A DNA stretch of 64,000 nucleotides from Cryphonectria parasitica EP155. Taxonomy: Eukaryota > Ascomycota > Sordariomycetes > Diaporthales > Cryphonectriaceae. Position numbers and translations under genes: made by a program. The DNA lies in the NCBI RefSeq assembly GCF_011745365.1, contig NW_024468911.1, positions 2,660,759-2,724,758 on the forward strand, read 5' to 3'. Below the pieces are notes generated by a model, which was not told the origin of the DNA, did not search any database, and was given only the letters and a program-made list of their open reading frames with translations. Below, piece by piece: positions 43,779-55,648 of the stretch (within the stretch, counting starts at the first letter, position 1; every line of letters starts with the position of its first letter).

Positions 43779-44192
43779 TCACATGTTCAACAACAAGTCC
43801 CAGTCCACTGGCCGCCCCAGGTTCTCCTCGACCCACTGCTCATAACACCCCGGCCAGCGACAGCCCACCGCCGGGTCCAGCCCTGAAAACCTCGTCCGGC
43901 TCAGGTCCTCCATCTGCAGGCACGCGGAGGTGCGCAGCTGTCTCTCGAGGACCCGTGCGTCGGTAGAGCGCCCCTCGGCCGTCGCCTGGAGGATCCTCGC
44001 CGCCAGGACCTCGCGCTCGGCGGCGTACCTGAGGAGGATCCGGGTGCGGCTGTGGTCTGGGTCGCAGTCGGCGCAGGTGCAGTTGAGCCAGGTCCTGTGG
44101 GCCGGAAGGATGCATTTCTTGGGACAGCGGGGGCCGGACCAGTGGATGAGGTAGTGGGAACAGAGGAGCTGGGTTGCGGTGCCGTTGCACAT
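43779..44192 (-). CDS. Small cysteine-rich protein of unknown function
   Basis: 137 aa from the ATG at 44192, chosen because it has a good AAA-ATG context and because MCNGTATQLLCSHYL is where similar fungal proteins seem to begin. An in-frame start at 44276 would add a low-complexity Glu/Lys stretch. Cysteines occur as MC, LLC, RCPKKC, NCTCADC, and later ACLQ, GCRWPGCYEQW; they suggest zinc binding. His19 and others could assist. There is no signal peptide, so secretion is unlikely. The middle segment is a predicted helix (RYAAEREVLAARILQATAEG). The gene is closely convergent with the Q/P-rich gene. Codon use is plausibly genic, but with no recognised family the call is moderate. Confidence 0.5.
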   Translation of the reverse strand: MCNGTATQLLCSHYLIHWSGPRCPKKCILPAHRTWLNCTCADCDPDHSRTRILLRYAAEREVLAARILQATAEGRSTDARVLERQLRTSACLQMEDLSRTRFSGLDPAVGCRWPGCYEQWVEENLGRPVDWDLLLNM

Positions 44193-45873
44193 TTTCTTCT
44201 TTCTTTTCTTTCTTTCTTCTTCCTCTCCTTGAGTGATCTCTATGGTTTCTTTCCTGGGCACGAGAGCTCCGGTCATGCACCGTTGTTGGTCCGAGGGAGG
44301 ACCAATATTGTGTTTGTATGATACTTGTTGTTGCGTCTCGAAGCTTTCACGACCGACTGAGAACGAGTGACGATGGAAGGCATGACGTTTCTTTGTGGTG
44401 CTTTGAGAAGATTGGCGTTCGGTACTGATTTGGGAGGATAATGACTTGTTTGCTTGATGTTGAAATCACAGGATCAATGAGCACGATACTGGAATTCAGA
44501 CAACAGTGATCAGTTGGAAATGGAGAGGGTATAAGAAGAAATGGCCGAGACAAGAGACTCTTTTCCAGGGACAAGAACGTGGTAAGTGATTTATGTCTCG
44601 GATGATGCAAAAGTATTCATCACTTTTGTTCCTAATAATAGACTGGTCGCCCTTTTCTGGTGTCACAAAATGATGTCTCTCTCAATCTTTCTGATTGGTG
44701 ATAAACACAGTTGAGAAGGAGACAGCGAGTGGTGTAAGAGAGGGAAGGAGAGAGGGAGGGAGAGAGAGAGTATGTGTACGCCGGAGAGCAGGCAGCGAGA
44801 GTCAATACCAAAACACGGAGAAAATAATCCCACTAAAACCATCGATTTATCGCTTTTTCTCCCTGCTCGGATCCTCCCTTCACGATGTATGCCCGAGCCC
44901 TCTTTCTTCTAATCACATGGTCAATATTATTGTCTTGATATATAAATAATAATAAAGTCCAAAATAATCATGACTGTACTAATGCCATGGGACTTTTATT
45001 AGGTATATGAGGGATAATTTCTCCATCTACACATCATCCGGGAAGAAACGCACCGACCTTCTTCCAGCCCAACAACATGCACACTCAATCTCAAGGGGCA
45101 ACGCCGGTCCCCCTCTCGGGCGCCACTCAACCAAAGCAAGCACAGTATCACCACCGTCACCAGACCGGGCATCATCCCTGACGGCTAGATCACTCCACAC
45201 CCGGCCTCCCACATTCCCACGCGAGCACCATGAGAGAAGAAGAAGGGATGTCCCCTCGAGCCTCGCAAGCTTGAACCAGCTAAGCAAACTAGTCAAAGGC
45301 TTTCTTCCACGGGGCCAATACCTGAGGGGGACTCCCTCCCTCTTATTCCGTCCTCTGCTGTGCTTTAATTGGCGTAACGGGAATCTAGTTCCGTGAGAGG
45401 TTGGCGAGAAAAACACTCCCGGATTCCCGGGCAACACCCACGGCATGTCTCAGTTGAAGTCCCGTAAGAATGTTTCGGGCCTGACCAAATTCGTCATCAG
45501 CCTCACTTTTGTCTTCTGTTTTTTCTATACCTGACCGCAACCGGCCATGGGGTCACCACAGCAGACCTAACTCGATTCGGGACGCCAACTGCCTTGGAGT
45601 AATTGTTGGAGAGCGTGTGAGAGAAGAAAAGACGGAGGGAGACAGCCATCGAAGGTCAGTTTTGCCACTCGCCTGGATACAGCGACTTACTGCGAGGTGC
45701 ACCGTGTTGCCGATGAAGCTTAGACTTAACAGAGACTGGTAGAATTCGTATGTGCAAAATTTACCGTAGATGAAGAAAAAGAAGAAGGACTAAATAAAGA
45801 AAGGTTGGGTATCAATAATCATCAGTCGTTGCAAAGGCCCCTCTCCCCGTTTCCACATGTTCTTGTACGCCGC
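44193..45873. other. Intergenic region between the Cys-rich gene and the seven-TM gene
   Basis: About 1.7 kb with GA-rich low complexity (44740-44770) and AT-rich stretches near 44,930-44,960. Open frames here look like chance. No gene is recognised. Confidence 0.5.
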
Positions 45874-47636
45874 TTATCTTGTCGGCTTGACGTTCAAGAT
45901 GGGCCACTCGTCCTCCTCCTTCCCTTCGCCTTCCGCGCCATGATCTACCTTTTGCTGCTCAGACGTGCTCGACGTCGGTGTCGGCAGCGTGAGCTCGTGT
46001 AAGCTGGTCCCAAGGCCGCCAGCCTGCAGGCACAGGCTCCTCCCCCTTTCCCGTCCGTCCAGCTCGAAACACTCCATGCCGGGCGTCGAGAGCGCCGAGC
46101 CTATAGGCACATCTGATGCTCGGGATAACTGGCGTGGCTGTAGCCCCTCTGACCGTGGGCTCGCGGTAGGGGGCATGTCCCTGGAGCGCCGGTGAAGCTT
46201 GCGGCGGATGGTTCGCGGGACCAGCTTGCGGTAGAAGAACTCGCTGAACGTCTTGGTCGTGCCGAAGACGAGAAAGGCGAGAATACTGGCCGTTACTCCT
46301 GGGAGGAATGATTTGCAATCCGTGATAGCGTCGCTGACTGTTAGGTCAACATTCTCGTCCGAGGCGATTTCATCCGTTCCGACCGCGAAGGAAACCTCAG
46401 CTAGGATGACCACAAGCTCGTAGGCACTGGAAAAGAGAGGTTCCTCATGTTAGTTTCCTTCGCTAGTGTTACAAACGAACTCGTCCAGCACGTAGGGGTC
46501 GGGGAAAAATTACGCTAGACCTGCGAAGGCGAGGGCAAAACGCACCACTAGCCAGTTGTCGTAGATGCTCCGCTGGCTGAGTGGCGGCCCACCACTGGCA
46601 GTATTGAAAGTTGCAAGACTATTGTCGTCCTGGGCCTCTGAGTCGACAGACGATCGTATCGCATAGTTTACCTGCCAAGATGCTTCCGTCCGTGTGGTAA
46701 TGTATCTGACAAGTATTGCAATGAGGAGGATCGAGCCGACCGCCAGAGAGGTACACACTGGACGTGCAATAAACAGTCAGCACTTGCGCTCACAAGAAGA
46801 AAAACATTTCTTGAGAGCTGGCGAGCACTCACTGAGGACGTTGGCCACAAAATAGAAGCCGATGGTTGTATGTTGCAGTGCGCTGGTCCGCATCAAGGCG
46901 ACTTGTGGGATTGGGAGCAGGATGGCTGTGAGTTTGGCAATGTTGGGCCCATGGCGACTGGCCGACGGAGATGCTTTCATTTGGAACACTGAGTGTGCTA
47001 ATTGGTAACTCCTGTAACCGTGTGTAAGTGACACGACTGGTACACGCTATAAACACCGACGAGTGTATATGTATTTGGGCCTAGTAGTGGAACTACTTAC
47101 CACACGAGCACAAGAAGGGCCTCGACATTATAGCAGTAGTATTCTGTTTGAGAAAGGTCAGTCACCGTTCCCAAGACGGAGGGAAGCCAGCTAGGCACGC
47201 TCTTGTAGTTGAGACCTACGGATATAAAATAGTGTGAGATCGACTCCGACCGAAGGCCCGGCGACGGACAGCTCAGGGTTGCCAAGGTTGGCCTTCACGT
47301 ATTCGGACTGGGCGGCCTTGATGCTTGCCCATCGGAGGTAGGTATGAAGCTGCTGGCTCATGCTGACCAGCGCGCTGAGCGAGGTGAAGAAAGCCACGAG
47401 GGCCACGTCTGAAGAGCAGGACAGGGCGTCAGTCTGAGGGTTAATCATGTGTGGATACAAGCCAAGAAAGGGATAGAAAGACAGAGGCTGGACTCACAAC
47501 TCTTCCATTCCCGGTGAGCTATTGCTGCCCACAGGAGGGCAGCACTCAATGCGAAGCATATGAAGGCATAAGTGAAGACACCAGCCGCTGCACCTATGGC
47601 TCCAGGTGGGAACTGTTGTCCGGTGTCACCGAACAT
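45874..47636 (-). CDS. Seven-transmembrane-like integral membrane protein of unknown function
   Basis: Six exons rebuilt: 47636-47498, 47408-47220, 47143-47101, 47011-46833, 46757-46514 and 46426-45874, giving 448 aa with all phases consistent. Hydrophobic segments: AGVFTYAFICFALSAALLWA, the region after YVALVAFFTSLSALVSMSQ, then YYCYNVEALLVLVWSYQLAH. The fourth to sixth are IAKLTAILLPIPQVALMRTS, FYFVANVLMCTSLAVGSILL extended by a short hydrophobic stretch, and WLVVRFALAFAGLAAYELVV. The seventh is PGVTASILAFLVFGTTKTF. This gives seven helices, followed by a cytosolic-looking basic and Ser-rich tail. The N-terminus is short. I recall related ascomycete proteins without a named function. Receptor or transporter roles are both unproven. 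Exon 3 is only 43 nt. Confidence 0.78.
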
Positions 47637-49737
47637 GACGGGAGGCTGGATATTCTAGAATGGTAATACATTGGCCCCGACGATGAAAGTAAGACGGCGG
47701 CCTTAGAAAGAAGAAGCCGTACTAGTAGTAGGTTGTGGATTATTATGGAAGTAGGACAAGAAGAATATGAGCCATGAGCTCCGAAGATTAGGAATGGTTG
47801 TATGTGAGAGAAGTCCAGTAAAGAAAAGGAAGGGGGAAAATGAGCGACTTGTTGATGGGTTTGATAGTAGCTAGAGATATGGTGTGTGTGAGGAGAGAAG
47901 GAGAATAGATCAAACGAGGGTCGGAAGGGGAAATGATAATTCGGGGCTTGACACTAATAGAAAAGTCCAACTGCGAGGTCTCAAAAGAGCGAAAGACAGG
48001 AAGGAAAATAAGAGGATCTAGAACATCTAGGATGGAAACAGAAGCATCCCAGGGGTCAGGAATGCACTATGTATAATGGTTTGGTGGCCCTGCACGAGGC
48101 ATGTCAGGGATATCCCAAGCACTGCCGAGAGCGTTTCAAGACTCGACCGTCGGTGTCTGGTGACAAGTGGGCATTGGGTTTCACCTGTATTAGCACACAA
48201 CACCACAAAAAAGGCCCGTAAAGAAGACGATCTGAGGGAACAGGCGAGGATTAACCTTGGGGCTTTGGGTTGCAATTCGACCATTCGCTCTTGTCGACAC
48301 CATCCTCGCGTGCCTCGATCTCCTCGAGCTGGAGGAGTTTGACTCACCGTCGTGCGCTTGGGCCGCGCAGCGCCAACGAGTATTTTGTTGAATACGAATC
48401 TGAGCGGGTGCTTCCGAAGCTAGAGAGAGCTGGACGCTTGCCAGACCAGAGGGCCTCGTTGGGCTAGAAGCACTCGATCGCATGCGCTATCCTATGGGAT
48501 GATCGGTGCAGCCATCGATTTGGAATGATGATCTCACTTGACGGAAACATCGAAACCCCCACCTCCCTCCCTCTCTCTCACCACCTCTTGCTGTCTTCTC
48601 TTTTCCTGTCAAAAGAATGTGTCGATGTAACTTCTCAATCGGATGACAGTCGGGATGGACGACCGACTTGCCGAGATCTGCCTCAAGTACCATAATACAT
48701 ATTCTTAGAAAGGCAGCCCGCAGTTGGTCCACTCCCAAGATCTGATAGCCACAGAGTTGGAGCAAGATCTGAGACGATGTTCTAATCGGGTACTGCTCCG
48801 CCATGTTGTGCAGGGTAACCCAATCCGAGTGCCGGGAGACGAGGTTGCAATTTAGATGCGGCGCGCGCTGGCTCAATCGGCATTATTGCCGGGCTGCGTA
48901 GTTCCACTTGAAGGGATCCGAGTCCCGATCTGATGGGAACATGCCTGGTTCTTCGAGGATGGTCTCGTTCTTTGCTCCCTCAGGAGGCAATCTGGTAAAA
49001 ACAATCTAAGTCTGGATGGAGACGCGGCACCAAAAAGAGACCGTCTGGTGTCTTCTGTGCATGTCAAGGTCGAGCACTACTTGAGGTACGGTGCTGGCTT
49101 GCGTGAATCTCCGCGCGAATGTGAAAACCAGCTTTGGGTTGTCAAACAACTTGACGGACAAGGCATTTCAAAGTAACCGCTGTGCACATCTCTTTACATA
49201 CCTTGTGCCACAAAGATTGCTGTATGTATCCATCAGCTGGCGTGAAAATCAACACGAAGCCCCGACGGCGGAGTTGCCACGCGTTGGTTGTGGCTCTGCG
49301 AGTGAAAGAGAAGAAAAGAAGCTTTGTGGCCAGGCGCTGTGGATGCTTGCAGGGCATTGGGAGTTGCAGTACCGATTCCGGTAGTGGGGTTTTCTTCACA
49401 TCGAGAGCTTTGACCTTAGTGGCGCAAGGCATAAACCTGGTGGCGGGGCACAGTACTGTGTAATGTCAGTGCGCTGCTGTACGTCGGAGCGCTGTGCTGC
49501 AGGGGGGAGCCCTGACACTAAACCCTGTGCTGTGTCTGCAACAGCCGGTGCGCCTCGCCCATTTTGGGGGGCCGATTTGGGCTGCTGCCGCCGCATTGGC
49601 CATGCTCTCCCCCTCCAAACCCTGTGCACGCCTAGACGCGTCTGCGAATATCGAACGCGTCTTTTCTCGATCGACCGACCAACTTCTAGCACATTCACCC
49701 CCGCCCCCTTTACCGGGCCTCTCTTCCACAAGACAGC
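47637..49737. other. Intergenic region between divergent seven-TM and NSE1 genes
   Basis: The genes diverge across 2.1 kb. No coding feature is recognised. The part near 49,600-49,737 is C-rich and leader-like, matching the start of NSE1. The part next to 47,637 should hold the seven-TM promoter. Confidence 0.5.
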
Positions 49738-50721
49738 ATGCCTTCCCCGCCCGCCCGAGATGCGACAGGGGGAGAACCCATGGACGTCGAACCCTCTATG
49801 CTCAGTGGGTGGGACGACAGCAACCGAGCCTTCCTTCAGGCGCTATTGGGCCGCGGCGCGCTGACCTTTCAAGAGGCCCAGCGCATTATTGCCGCCATTC
49901 TCTCCGCAGGCGATGTGGCACAGGAGGAGGCGGTCAAGCCGAGCGACGTCAACGAAGACCTGGTCCGGCACTACATCAGCAAGGCCCGCGAGGCCGTTGC
50001 GCCGCTCGACTATGACATCCGCAGCACACTGCACCAGACCACACGTGAGCGGATATGGGCCTTTGTCAACGCCCACAGCGACCCTGCCACCCAGATGGCG
50101 ACGACGCGCACTGCTGACGAGCTCGCGTTCATCAAGAGGGTGCTCGATGCCATGTTCGATACCTACAACACCCCGAGGCAGGAGGTCATGGCCGTTACGG
50201 CAGCACAGGCAAGAAAGGTCGCCAGACCACCACCGCCGCCTCCCAGGGAGGGCCAAGGCAGTGACGCAGAAGGAGAGGCCTCGCAGCCGCAACGCACAGC
50301 CCCCAGGGGACTGAAGCACAGCGAGATCGAGAAGCTGCTGCCGAGCATGGTGGGGGAGGGCTGGTTCGAGTGGAGCCCCGCGGGCTTCTACAGCCTGAGC
50401 GCGAGGTCGCTGATGGAGCTGAAGACATGGTTGCAGGATACATACAATGACCCAGAGGCCGCGCCAGGGGAATGGCAGCGCATCAAGTTCTGCGAGGCAT
50501 GCAAGGAGATTGTCACGATGGGCCAGAGATGCCCGGAGCGTGACTGCAACGCGCGACTACACGATATCTGCGCAGACGTTTTCTGGCGCACCAGAAGAGG
50601 TGGACACAAGACCTGCCCGAGATGCGAGACGGCCTGGACGGGCGGGAATTTTGTGGGCGAGAGGTCGGTCACGGAGACGCCTGCAGCGCATCGTCAGGTC
50701 GGCAGGGCCAGTGGCTCGTAG
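49738..50721 (+). CDS. NSE1: SMC5/6 complex subunit Nse1 (RING-like E3)
   Basis: One exon, 327 aa. The N-terminal winged-helix part begins with SNRAFLQALLGRGALTFQEA, followed by a HYISKAREAVAPLDYDIRST segment and FVNAHSDPATQMATTRTADE, which match the Nse1 family. A Pro-rich linker (residues 160-190) precedes a second winged helix (SMVGEGWFEWSPAGFYSLS). The C-terminal variant RING (about residues 252-296) reads CEAC..CPERDC..H..CADVF..CPRC, a C4HC3-type arrangement rather than C3HC4. Known: Nse1 binds Nse3 (MAGE) and Nse4 in the SMC5/6 complex and helps repair and replication-fork stability in the nucleus. Length is normal. The short Ser/Thr-rich tail is not conserved as far as I can tell. Confidence 0.88.
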   Translation: MPSPPARDATGGEPMDVEPSMLSGWDDSNRAFLQALLGRGALTFQEAQRIIAAILSAGDVAQEEAVKPSDVNEDLVRHYISKAREAVAPLDYDIRSTLHQTTRERIWAFVNAHSDPATQMATTRTADELAFIKRVLDAMFDTYNTPRQEVMAVTAAQARKVARPPPPPPREGQGSDAEGEASQPQRTAPRGLKHSEIEKLLPSMVGEGWFEWSPAGFYSLSARSLMELKTWLQDTYNDPEAAPGEWQRIKFCEACKEIVTMGQRCPERDCNARLHDICADVFWRTRRGGHKTCPRCETAWTGGNFVGERSVTETPAAHRQVGRASGS

Positions 50722-51617
50722 AGAGATCAAGATGCGTCCATGGACCTCGGGGAAGGCGACGATGGCGGCCAATAGGACAAAGGTGATGGCTGAACACAGT
50801 CCTGTAAGCTTAAGAGAGATCCTGCAGTTGAGGCTTCCTGCATCTCGAGCATGGGAGACCTCTCTCTTTATGGCAGCTATTTCTGATGTCGGATTCTGAC
50901 GATTGACGAAAAGGAGACTTACGACTTCTCCAGAGAGGATGGATTGCCCGACTGTTATGTCTTTGTATCATTATTACAAAAGGCTAGGCTCGAGGAATCA
51001 TAGTGACAGAATAATTAAGATACCCCATTGCCAAAATCAATTGGCATTTTCACATGAAATTCATCCGCTGCTGCGAAGGCCTCTGTCTCTTATCTAATCT
51101 GTGTTAGTGAACGGTCTATTGACGACTGACGCTGCGTCATCCCGATTTTCTCAAGGAGAAGAGGCCTCTCTTGAAACGGGCGAACACGCACGCGACCTTG
51201 TTTGGTCTGTACAACTGTCCAGTGGGGTAACTCTGCCAAAGCCTGGTTATAAATTCCATATTTTTTAGGCGAATGAAGCATGTCCGTTGTGTGTCTGGCC
51301 AGACGATTCCAGTGGCTGTGTCCTGCACCTGAAACCGTGCTTTACAGTAAAGTGCGTAGTAGCTCCGGCGGCCTCTTGCCATAGTTCAGTACCACAAAGC
51401 CGTTACTTGCCACACGCCACCCAATTACAACGTCGAGCCGCAAAACAGGTTCATTGCAACCGCATGTATAATTACGTCCTTTATTAGTCGAGCTGGCATT
51501 CACTGGCAGGCCCTTTCGATCTTACTGTTCCCAACGTCTGATCATCTTTGATTGCTCCTCCTCGACCACTTGACCATCACGACCCAAAAAAGCGTTGTGT
51601 CTGAACAAGAAGACACC
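50722..51617. other. Intergenic region between NSE1 and the single-TM gene
   Basis: About 900 bp containing the NSE1 3' UTR and the promoter/leader of the next plus-strand gene. No gene is recognised. Confidence 0.5.
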
Positions 51618-53002
51618 ATGTTGGAGTTCATCACCTACAAGAAGTTCAAAAAGAACCGTGACCAAAAAGTCAAAGCCAGAGAAGAAGCCAAAGACGGAGC
51701 CTCGCGCGCAGCTTCACAATCGCCCACGCCCGGCCCACAGGGGCCCGTTCTTACAGACGATGACGAACTGTTCTTCGAGCGCCTGACGGGCGAGGACGCC
51801 TTCTCCGACGAGGACGGCAAGCGGCCTCCCCTGCCTCCGCGCAGCAACACGCCCGTGTACACCTGGGAGAGTGACTGGGAGAGCGACTCGGAGAGTCCAG
51901 CTGTGGCTGCTGGCGGCAAGGGAAAGACAGTCGTGGGCCGCAAGGAGAGCGGCGAGGAAAAGAAGAAGAACAATTTGCCCGACGGCGAGAAGAAGAAGAA
52001 GAAGAAGAAGAACGACAACAGCAACAGCACCTCTACCTCTACCACTACCCCCACCAACAACAAGAGCCGCTTCTCCTTTTGGGTTCGGCGGCCGACGGCG
52101 AAGAACGAGGGCGGTGCCGCTGGCGCTCTCGAGCCCGCCGTGGCGGTCATCGCGCCCGACGAGGAGGAGCGCGAGAAGAATGACATCAGCCGTGTCCTCG
52201 AGGACCTGAACCTCTCGGCCCGCAACAACAAGACCTTCTCTCTGTCCAAGGACAGCCAGGAGCTCGTGTCCAAGTTCACCCTGGTGCTCAAGGACCTCGT
52301 CAACGGCGTCCCCACCGCGGGCCGCGATCTGCAGCACCTGTTTGAGGACCACGACGGCACCCTGGCCAGGAACTTCGACAAGCTCCCTGGAAGCATGAAG
52401 AAGCTGGTCACGAGCCTCCCCAACAAGCTGACGAGCAGCCTCGCGCCCGAGCTGCTGGCCGTTGCGGCCGAGACCCAGGGGCTCAAGACCCAGGGCGCGC
52501 CTGCTGGCTCCATCAAGGGCCAGGCCATGAAGCTGTTGACCCCCAAGAATATCAGCGAGTTGGTGACGAAGCCGAGTGCCATTGTCGGCATGTTGAAGGC
52601 CATCATGAACGCGCTCAAGGTGAGGTGGCCAGCCTTTATCGGGACAAATGTGATCTGGAGCGTTGCGTTGTTCTGTAAGTCAATCACACACTCTCTGTTT
52701 CTGTGCCTCTGTCTCTGCTTTGCGAGAGTAGTCTGGACTCCTCTCCCATCCAAAAGAATAAGACTTTGACTAACAAAGAGAAAAACACAGTGTTGATGTT
52801 TGTCTTGTGGTATTGCCACAAGAGAGGCCGCGAGACCCGGCTCGAGAAGGAGAAGTCCGCCGCTGCGGAGATGGAGGGCCGTGTCGAGGAGCTCTCGGAT
52901 GCTGACTCTGGCTTTGGCTCTGGACCCTTGCCCATTGCCATGGAGTCACGCGGGTCGCCTGCGCTCGTTGAGAGCCCTGTTGCCACCTCAAGCAAGTTGT
53001 GA
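51618..53002 (+). CDS. Single-pass membrane protein of unknown function with disordered N-terminus
   Basis: Two exons, 51618-52674 and 52791-53002, giving 422 aa. The intron (GTAAGT..CTAAC..ACAG) falls inside the membrane segment. The ATG at 51618 begins MLEFITYKKFKKNRDQK; an ATG 66 nt upstream is in frame but less likely. Residues 20-190 are disordered and very Lys/Ser/Thr-rich with PPLPPRSNTPVYTWESDWES, a TWESDWES acidic element. A helical domain follows (about 210-330; SRVLEDLNLSARNNKTFSLS, FTLVLKDLVNGVPTAGRDLQ, PGSMKKLVTSLPNKL). One TM helix lies at about 337-360 (FIGTNVIWSVALFLLMFVLW), then a basic, then acidic 60-aa tail. The topology resembles a membrane-anchored adaptor. I do not recognise a named family. 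Function unknown. Confidence 0.7.
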
Positions 53003-53350
53003 TCTTACCACCTATACTATATACCCTGGCTTAAATTTGCTGCGAGCCCCTCGAGGTGGAGATGCGGGAATGTTTTTGAGACAGCATCTTATGAGTTATG
53101 ACTTTTGCAATCTGGAAGGGAAGGGAAAAATTGGAGTGCTGCGTTGTGTTTGTGGCAATCAGCGTTAGTTGGACCATATGTTATCATATGACCTTTAATG
53201 TTTCTTCTTTGATGCGGGCTGTTGTCTGCGCTGGGACTAGATTCAAGAATACAATCGAATATACCCTTTTCATTAATTTCAACATTTTTGTGGTCTATGC
53301 TGCTTGTACCTCGATTGTGACCAACTGTCATCGCCATCAAGTCTGCATTC
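53003..53350. other. 3' region between the single-TM gene and CEF1
   Basis: About 350 bp, tail-to-tail. No gene is seen. Confidence 0.6.
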
Positions 53351-55648
53351 TCAGTGATGTCCGTTTGTGGCCGCGGTCGTGAGGGCATCAAGCTCCTCCT
53401 TGTTCTGCCTGTAAAGCTCCTGCGCTTCTCTCTCCCTCTTACTGATGAAGCCAACCTCCTCGTGCAGGCTAGCCAGCCTGTTTCTGACGGCAATCTCCTC
53501 CGAATTGGCCAGAATCCTGAAGGCATTCAACGCGTTGGTAGCCTTCTCCAGCTCGCCAGCAGAGTCGCCAATCTTCTTTCGCAACATATCTGCGCGCTGC
53601 TTGTAACCACCCAGATGGAGGTTCAACTTTTTCTCCATCTTCGCCCCCTTTTCGGCGGAACTGATCATGGTGTCCAGCACCTCGTCCAAGGCTGCCTTCA
53701 TGGTGTTGAGCTGATCTTCCTCGTCATCGTCGTAGCAGCCAAGGCCCAGCAACAATGAGTTGTTGTTCGACTTGGCCCACGCAGCCTCGACTTCCTCCGG
53801 CGCCAGGCTGCCCTTGGCTTCTACCAAGATCTGCCTTCGTGCCTCTGCCAGTGCATCATCATCGATTTGATCCAAGGTCGGCTGCTGGGCAGACGGTTTT
53901 TTGGCGGCCAGAGGATATTTCAACGAATCATACACAATAAGCAACGCCGCCTCCTGCGCAATGGCTTTCTCGGCTGGGTCTTCCAGGTCGTCTGCCATCC
54001 GTTGCAGCACCGTGTAATCAACAGAGACCGGTCGAGGAAGATCCCGTTGCATGACCTGTGTCCGCCGCTTCCTCTCGAGCAGCTCCTGCGCCGCCTGAAG
54101 CTCACGTTCCCTTCGATCCCGCTCCGAGGCATCCTCGGGTAGCCGACTCGATGTGGCTGCGATGTCTTCCTGCTCATCTGGAAGTTCGAGCTCCCACGAT
54201 TGTTGTTTGGGCTTGGGCAAGGAGGCCAGGCCTCGCTTGAGCTGCTGTCTCATGACCAACTCGCTGCCTTGGGCATTCAATGCAAAGTTGTCACGTGGCG
54301 TCCGCATGGGAGTCTGCCCGGGCCGTAGGGTGGTCGCGCCTACGCCGTTCACACCTTGTCGCAACGGCGTGGCCATGGGGTTCGGGGTAAAGATATCCTG
54401 CTTTCTCGGAGCAGCAGACTCAAATCCCGTCGAGCCGGCTCCCTCGTGAAGTGGCGTGTTCTCCCCACCAAGCAGTGACGATTGTGTCTCTGTCAGGGCT
54501 CGGATGTTCTTGATCTCATTTGCAATATGATCCTCAGAAGCAGGTGCTCTTGGCGTCCGAATTGGCGCACCACTGTTCAATGCCGTATAGGAGTTGACAA
54601 GGCCGCGTGTTGCGTCATTGTCGCCGTTTTGTGCCATCGTGTTCGCCCTCTCCCCGATCATGCCCATCTTCACAATCTCCTCGAGCTCGCCCTCGCCGAC
54701 CTGTGGCGCCGGAAGAGCCAGCGCACGTCGCTTACTGCTCTGCTCGGCCTCCCTGATGCGTTGCATCTGGCCGGCCTTCAGAGCCTCTCGGTACGATGCA
54801 GACGGCGCGTCTTTATCAGCCTTGCGTCTCTTTCGTCCTGCCTCATCCTCCTCGTCCTGTTTCCGCTTTGCCTGTGCCAGTTGTTGTTTCCTGGGGTCGA
54901 AGTTGGCCCGCTGCCTCTCGTTCAGTGTGAGCTCCTCAGTTGTGTCGTAGAAACCGGGAGCAGCTTTCTTCTCGAAGGGAATATCTGCATTGTAGTCCAT
55001 CTGGCCCTTCTTTCGCGTCGTCACTGTGATGTTGATGCCTGCGGTCTTCAGCTCGCGCCGCTTCTGCAGAGCTGCCAGCCGTCTCGACTCCTCTTGCTGT
55101 CGCTCGCGCGCCTTGCGCTTAGCCTTCTTTCCCTGTGTATTGGCGAGACGGGCACGGGCCTCGCTGAGCATCTCTTTCTCGTCCTCGTCGAGATCAATGG
55201 TATCCGGCCGGGCGGGCTTCGTCTCCGGGTCGGGGTCCACCTCGCCCGGTCGCAGTCGTCGCACGTCATCAGCTGTGGGTGCAGATGCCTCGTCGCCTCC
55301 AGTCATCCCAAGCTCGGAAGCCTCTCGCTGTTCTGCCTCGTCCAGAAGCTTCTGGTACCGCTCGATACATTGATTGGCGGTTCGGCCGACGATCGGGGCG
55401 ATGGTCCGCCACTGTGTGGGCATCAACTTGGCCAGGTGCAGCAGCTTCTCGTCCTCCTCTTTCGTGAACTCGACCTTCTTGATGCTGGGGTCGAGCCATT
55501 CTTGCCATCTTGCCTTGCACTGCTTGGGCGTCTTCCTGGCAAGCAGCGACGAGACGCGTGCCCACTGGTTCAACCCGTACTTGGACACGGCAGCCTTGAG
55601 GACTTCATCCTCAATGTTCGTCCAGACGCCACCCTTGACGACAGGCAT
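53351..55648 (-). CDS. CEF1: Pre-mRNA-splicing factor Cef1/Cdc5 (Myb-repeat protein)
   Basis: One exon, 765 aa. Two Myb repeats open the protein: [20 protein letters not shown] to WQEWLDPS (about residues 6-54) and [20 protein letters not shown] to YQKLLD (about 58-103), with the tryptophan pattern of the family. A Lys/Arg-rich nuclear-targeting region follows ([14 protein letters not shown]; residues 170-200) with the [19 protein letters not shown] element conserved in Cdc5. The central part carries repeated TP motifs ([33 protein letters not shown]). A coiled-coil C-terminus (about 655-760) probably binds Prp19 partners. Known: Cef1 is a core NineTeen-complex protein needed for spliceosome activation, and also for cell-cycle progression. 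It is divergent from BRE2 with 398 bp between start codons. The absence of introns is seen, not inferred. Confidence 0.93.
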   Translation of the reverse strand: MPVVKGGVWTNIEDEVLKAAVSKYGLNQWARVSSLLARKTPKQCKARWQEWLDPSIKKVEFTKEEDEKLLHLAKLMPTQWRTIAPIVGRTANQCIERYQKLLDEAEQREASELGMTGGDEASAPTADDVRRLRPGEVDPDPETKPARPDTIDLDEDEKEMLSEARARLANTQGKKAKRKARERQQEESRRLAALQKRRELKTAGINITVTTRKKGQMDYNADIPFEKKAAPGFYDTTEELTLNERQRANFDPRKQQLAQAKRKQDEEDEAGRKRRKADKDAPSASYREALKAGQMQRIREAEQSSKRRALALPAPQVGEGELEEIVKMGMIGERANTMAQNGDNDATRGLVNSYTALNSGAPIRTPRAPASEDHIANEIKNIRALTETQSSLLGGENTPLHEGAGSTGFESAAPRKQDIFTPNPMATPLRQGVNGVGATTLRPGQTPMRTPRDNFALNAQGSELVMRQQLKRGLASLPKPKQQSWELELPDEQEDIAATSSRLPEDASERDRRERELQAAQELLERKRRTQVMQRDLPRPVSVDYTVLQRMADDLEDPAEKAIAQEAALLIVYDSLKYPLAAKKPSAQQPTLDQIDDDALAEARRQILVEAKGSLAPEEVEAAWAKSNNNSLLLGLGCYDDDEEDQLNTMKAALDEVLDTMISSAEKGAKMEKKLNLHLGGYKQRADMLRKKIGDSAGELEKATNALNAFRILANSEEIAVRNRLASLHEEVGFISKREREAQELYRQNKEELDALTTAATNGHH

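Noticed and set aside
44347..45446. Frames of 80-139 residues on both strands
   Set aside because: No conserved features; frames break when checked for splice signals.
48027..49463. A gene between the seven-TM protein and NSE1
   Set aside because: I looked on both strands for spliced frames with conserved motifs and saw none.
51635..52819. 394-residue minus-strand frame opposite the single-TM gene
   Set aside because: Low-complexity Ser/Leu/Phe runs mirror the Lys/Asp/Glu-rich sense frame; no splice or start support.
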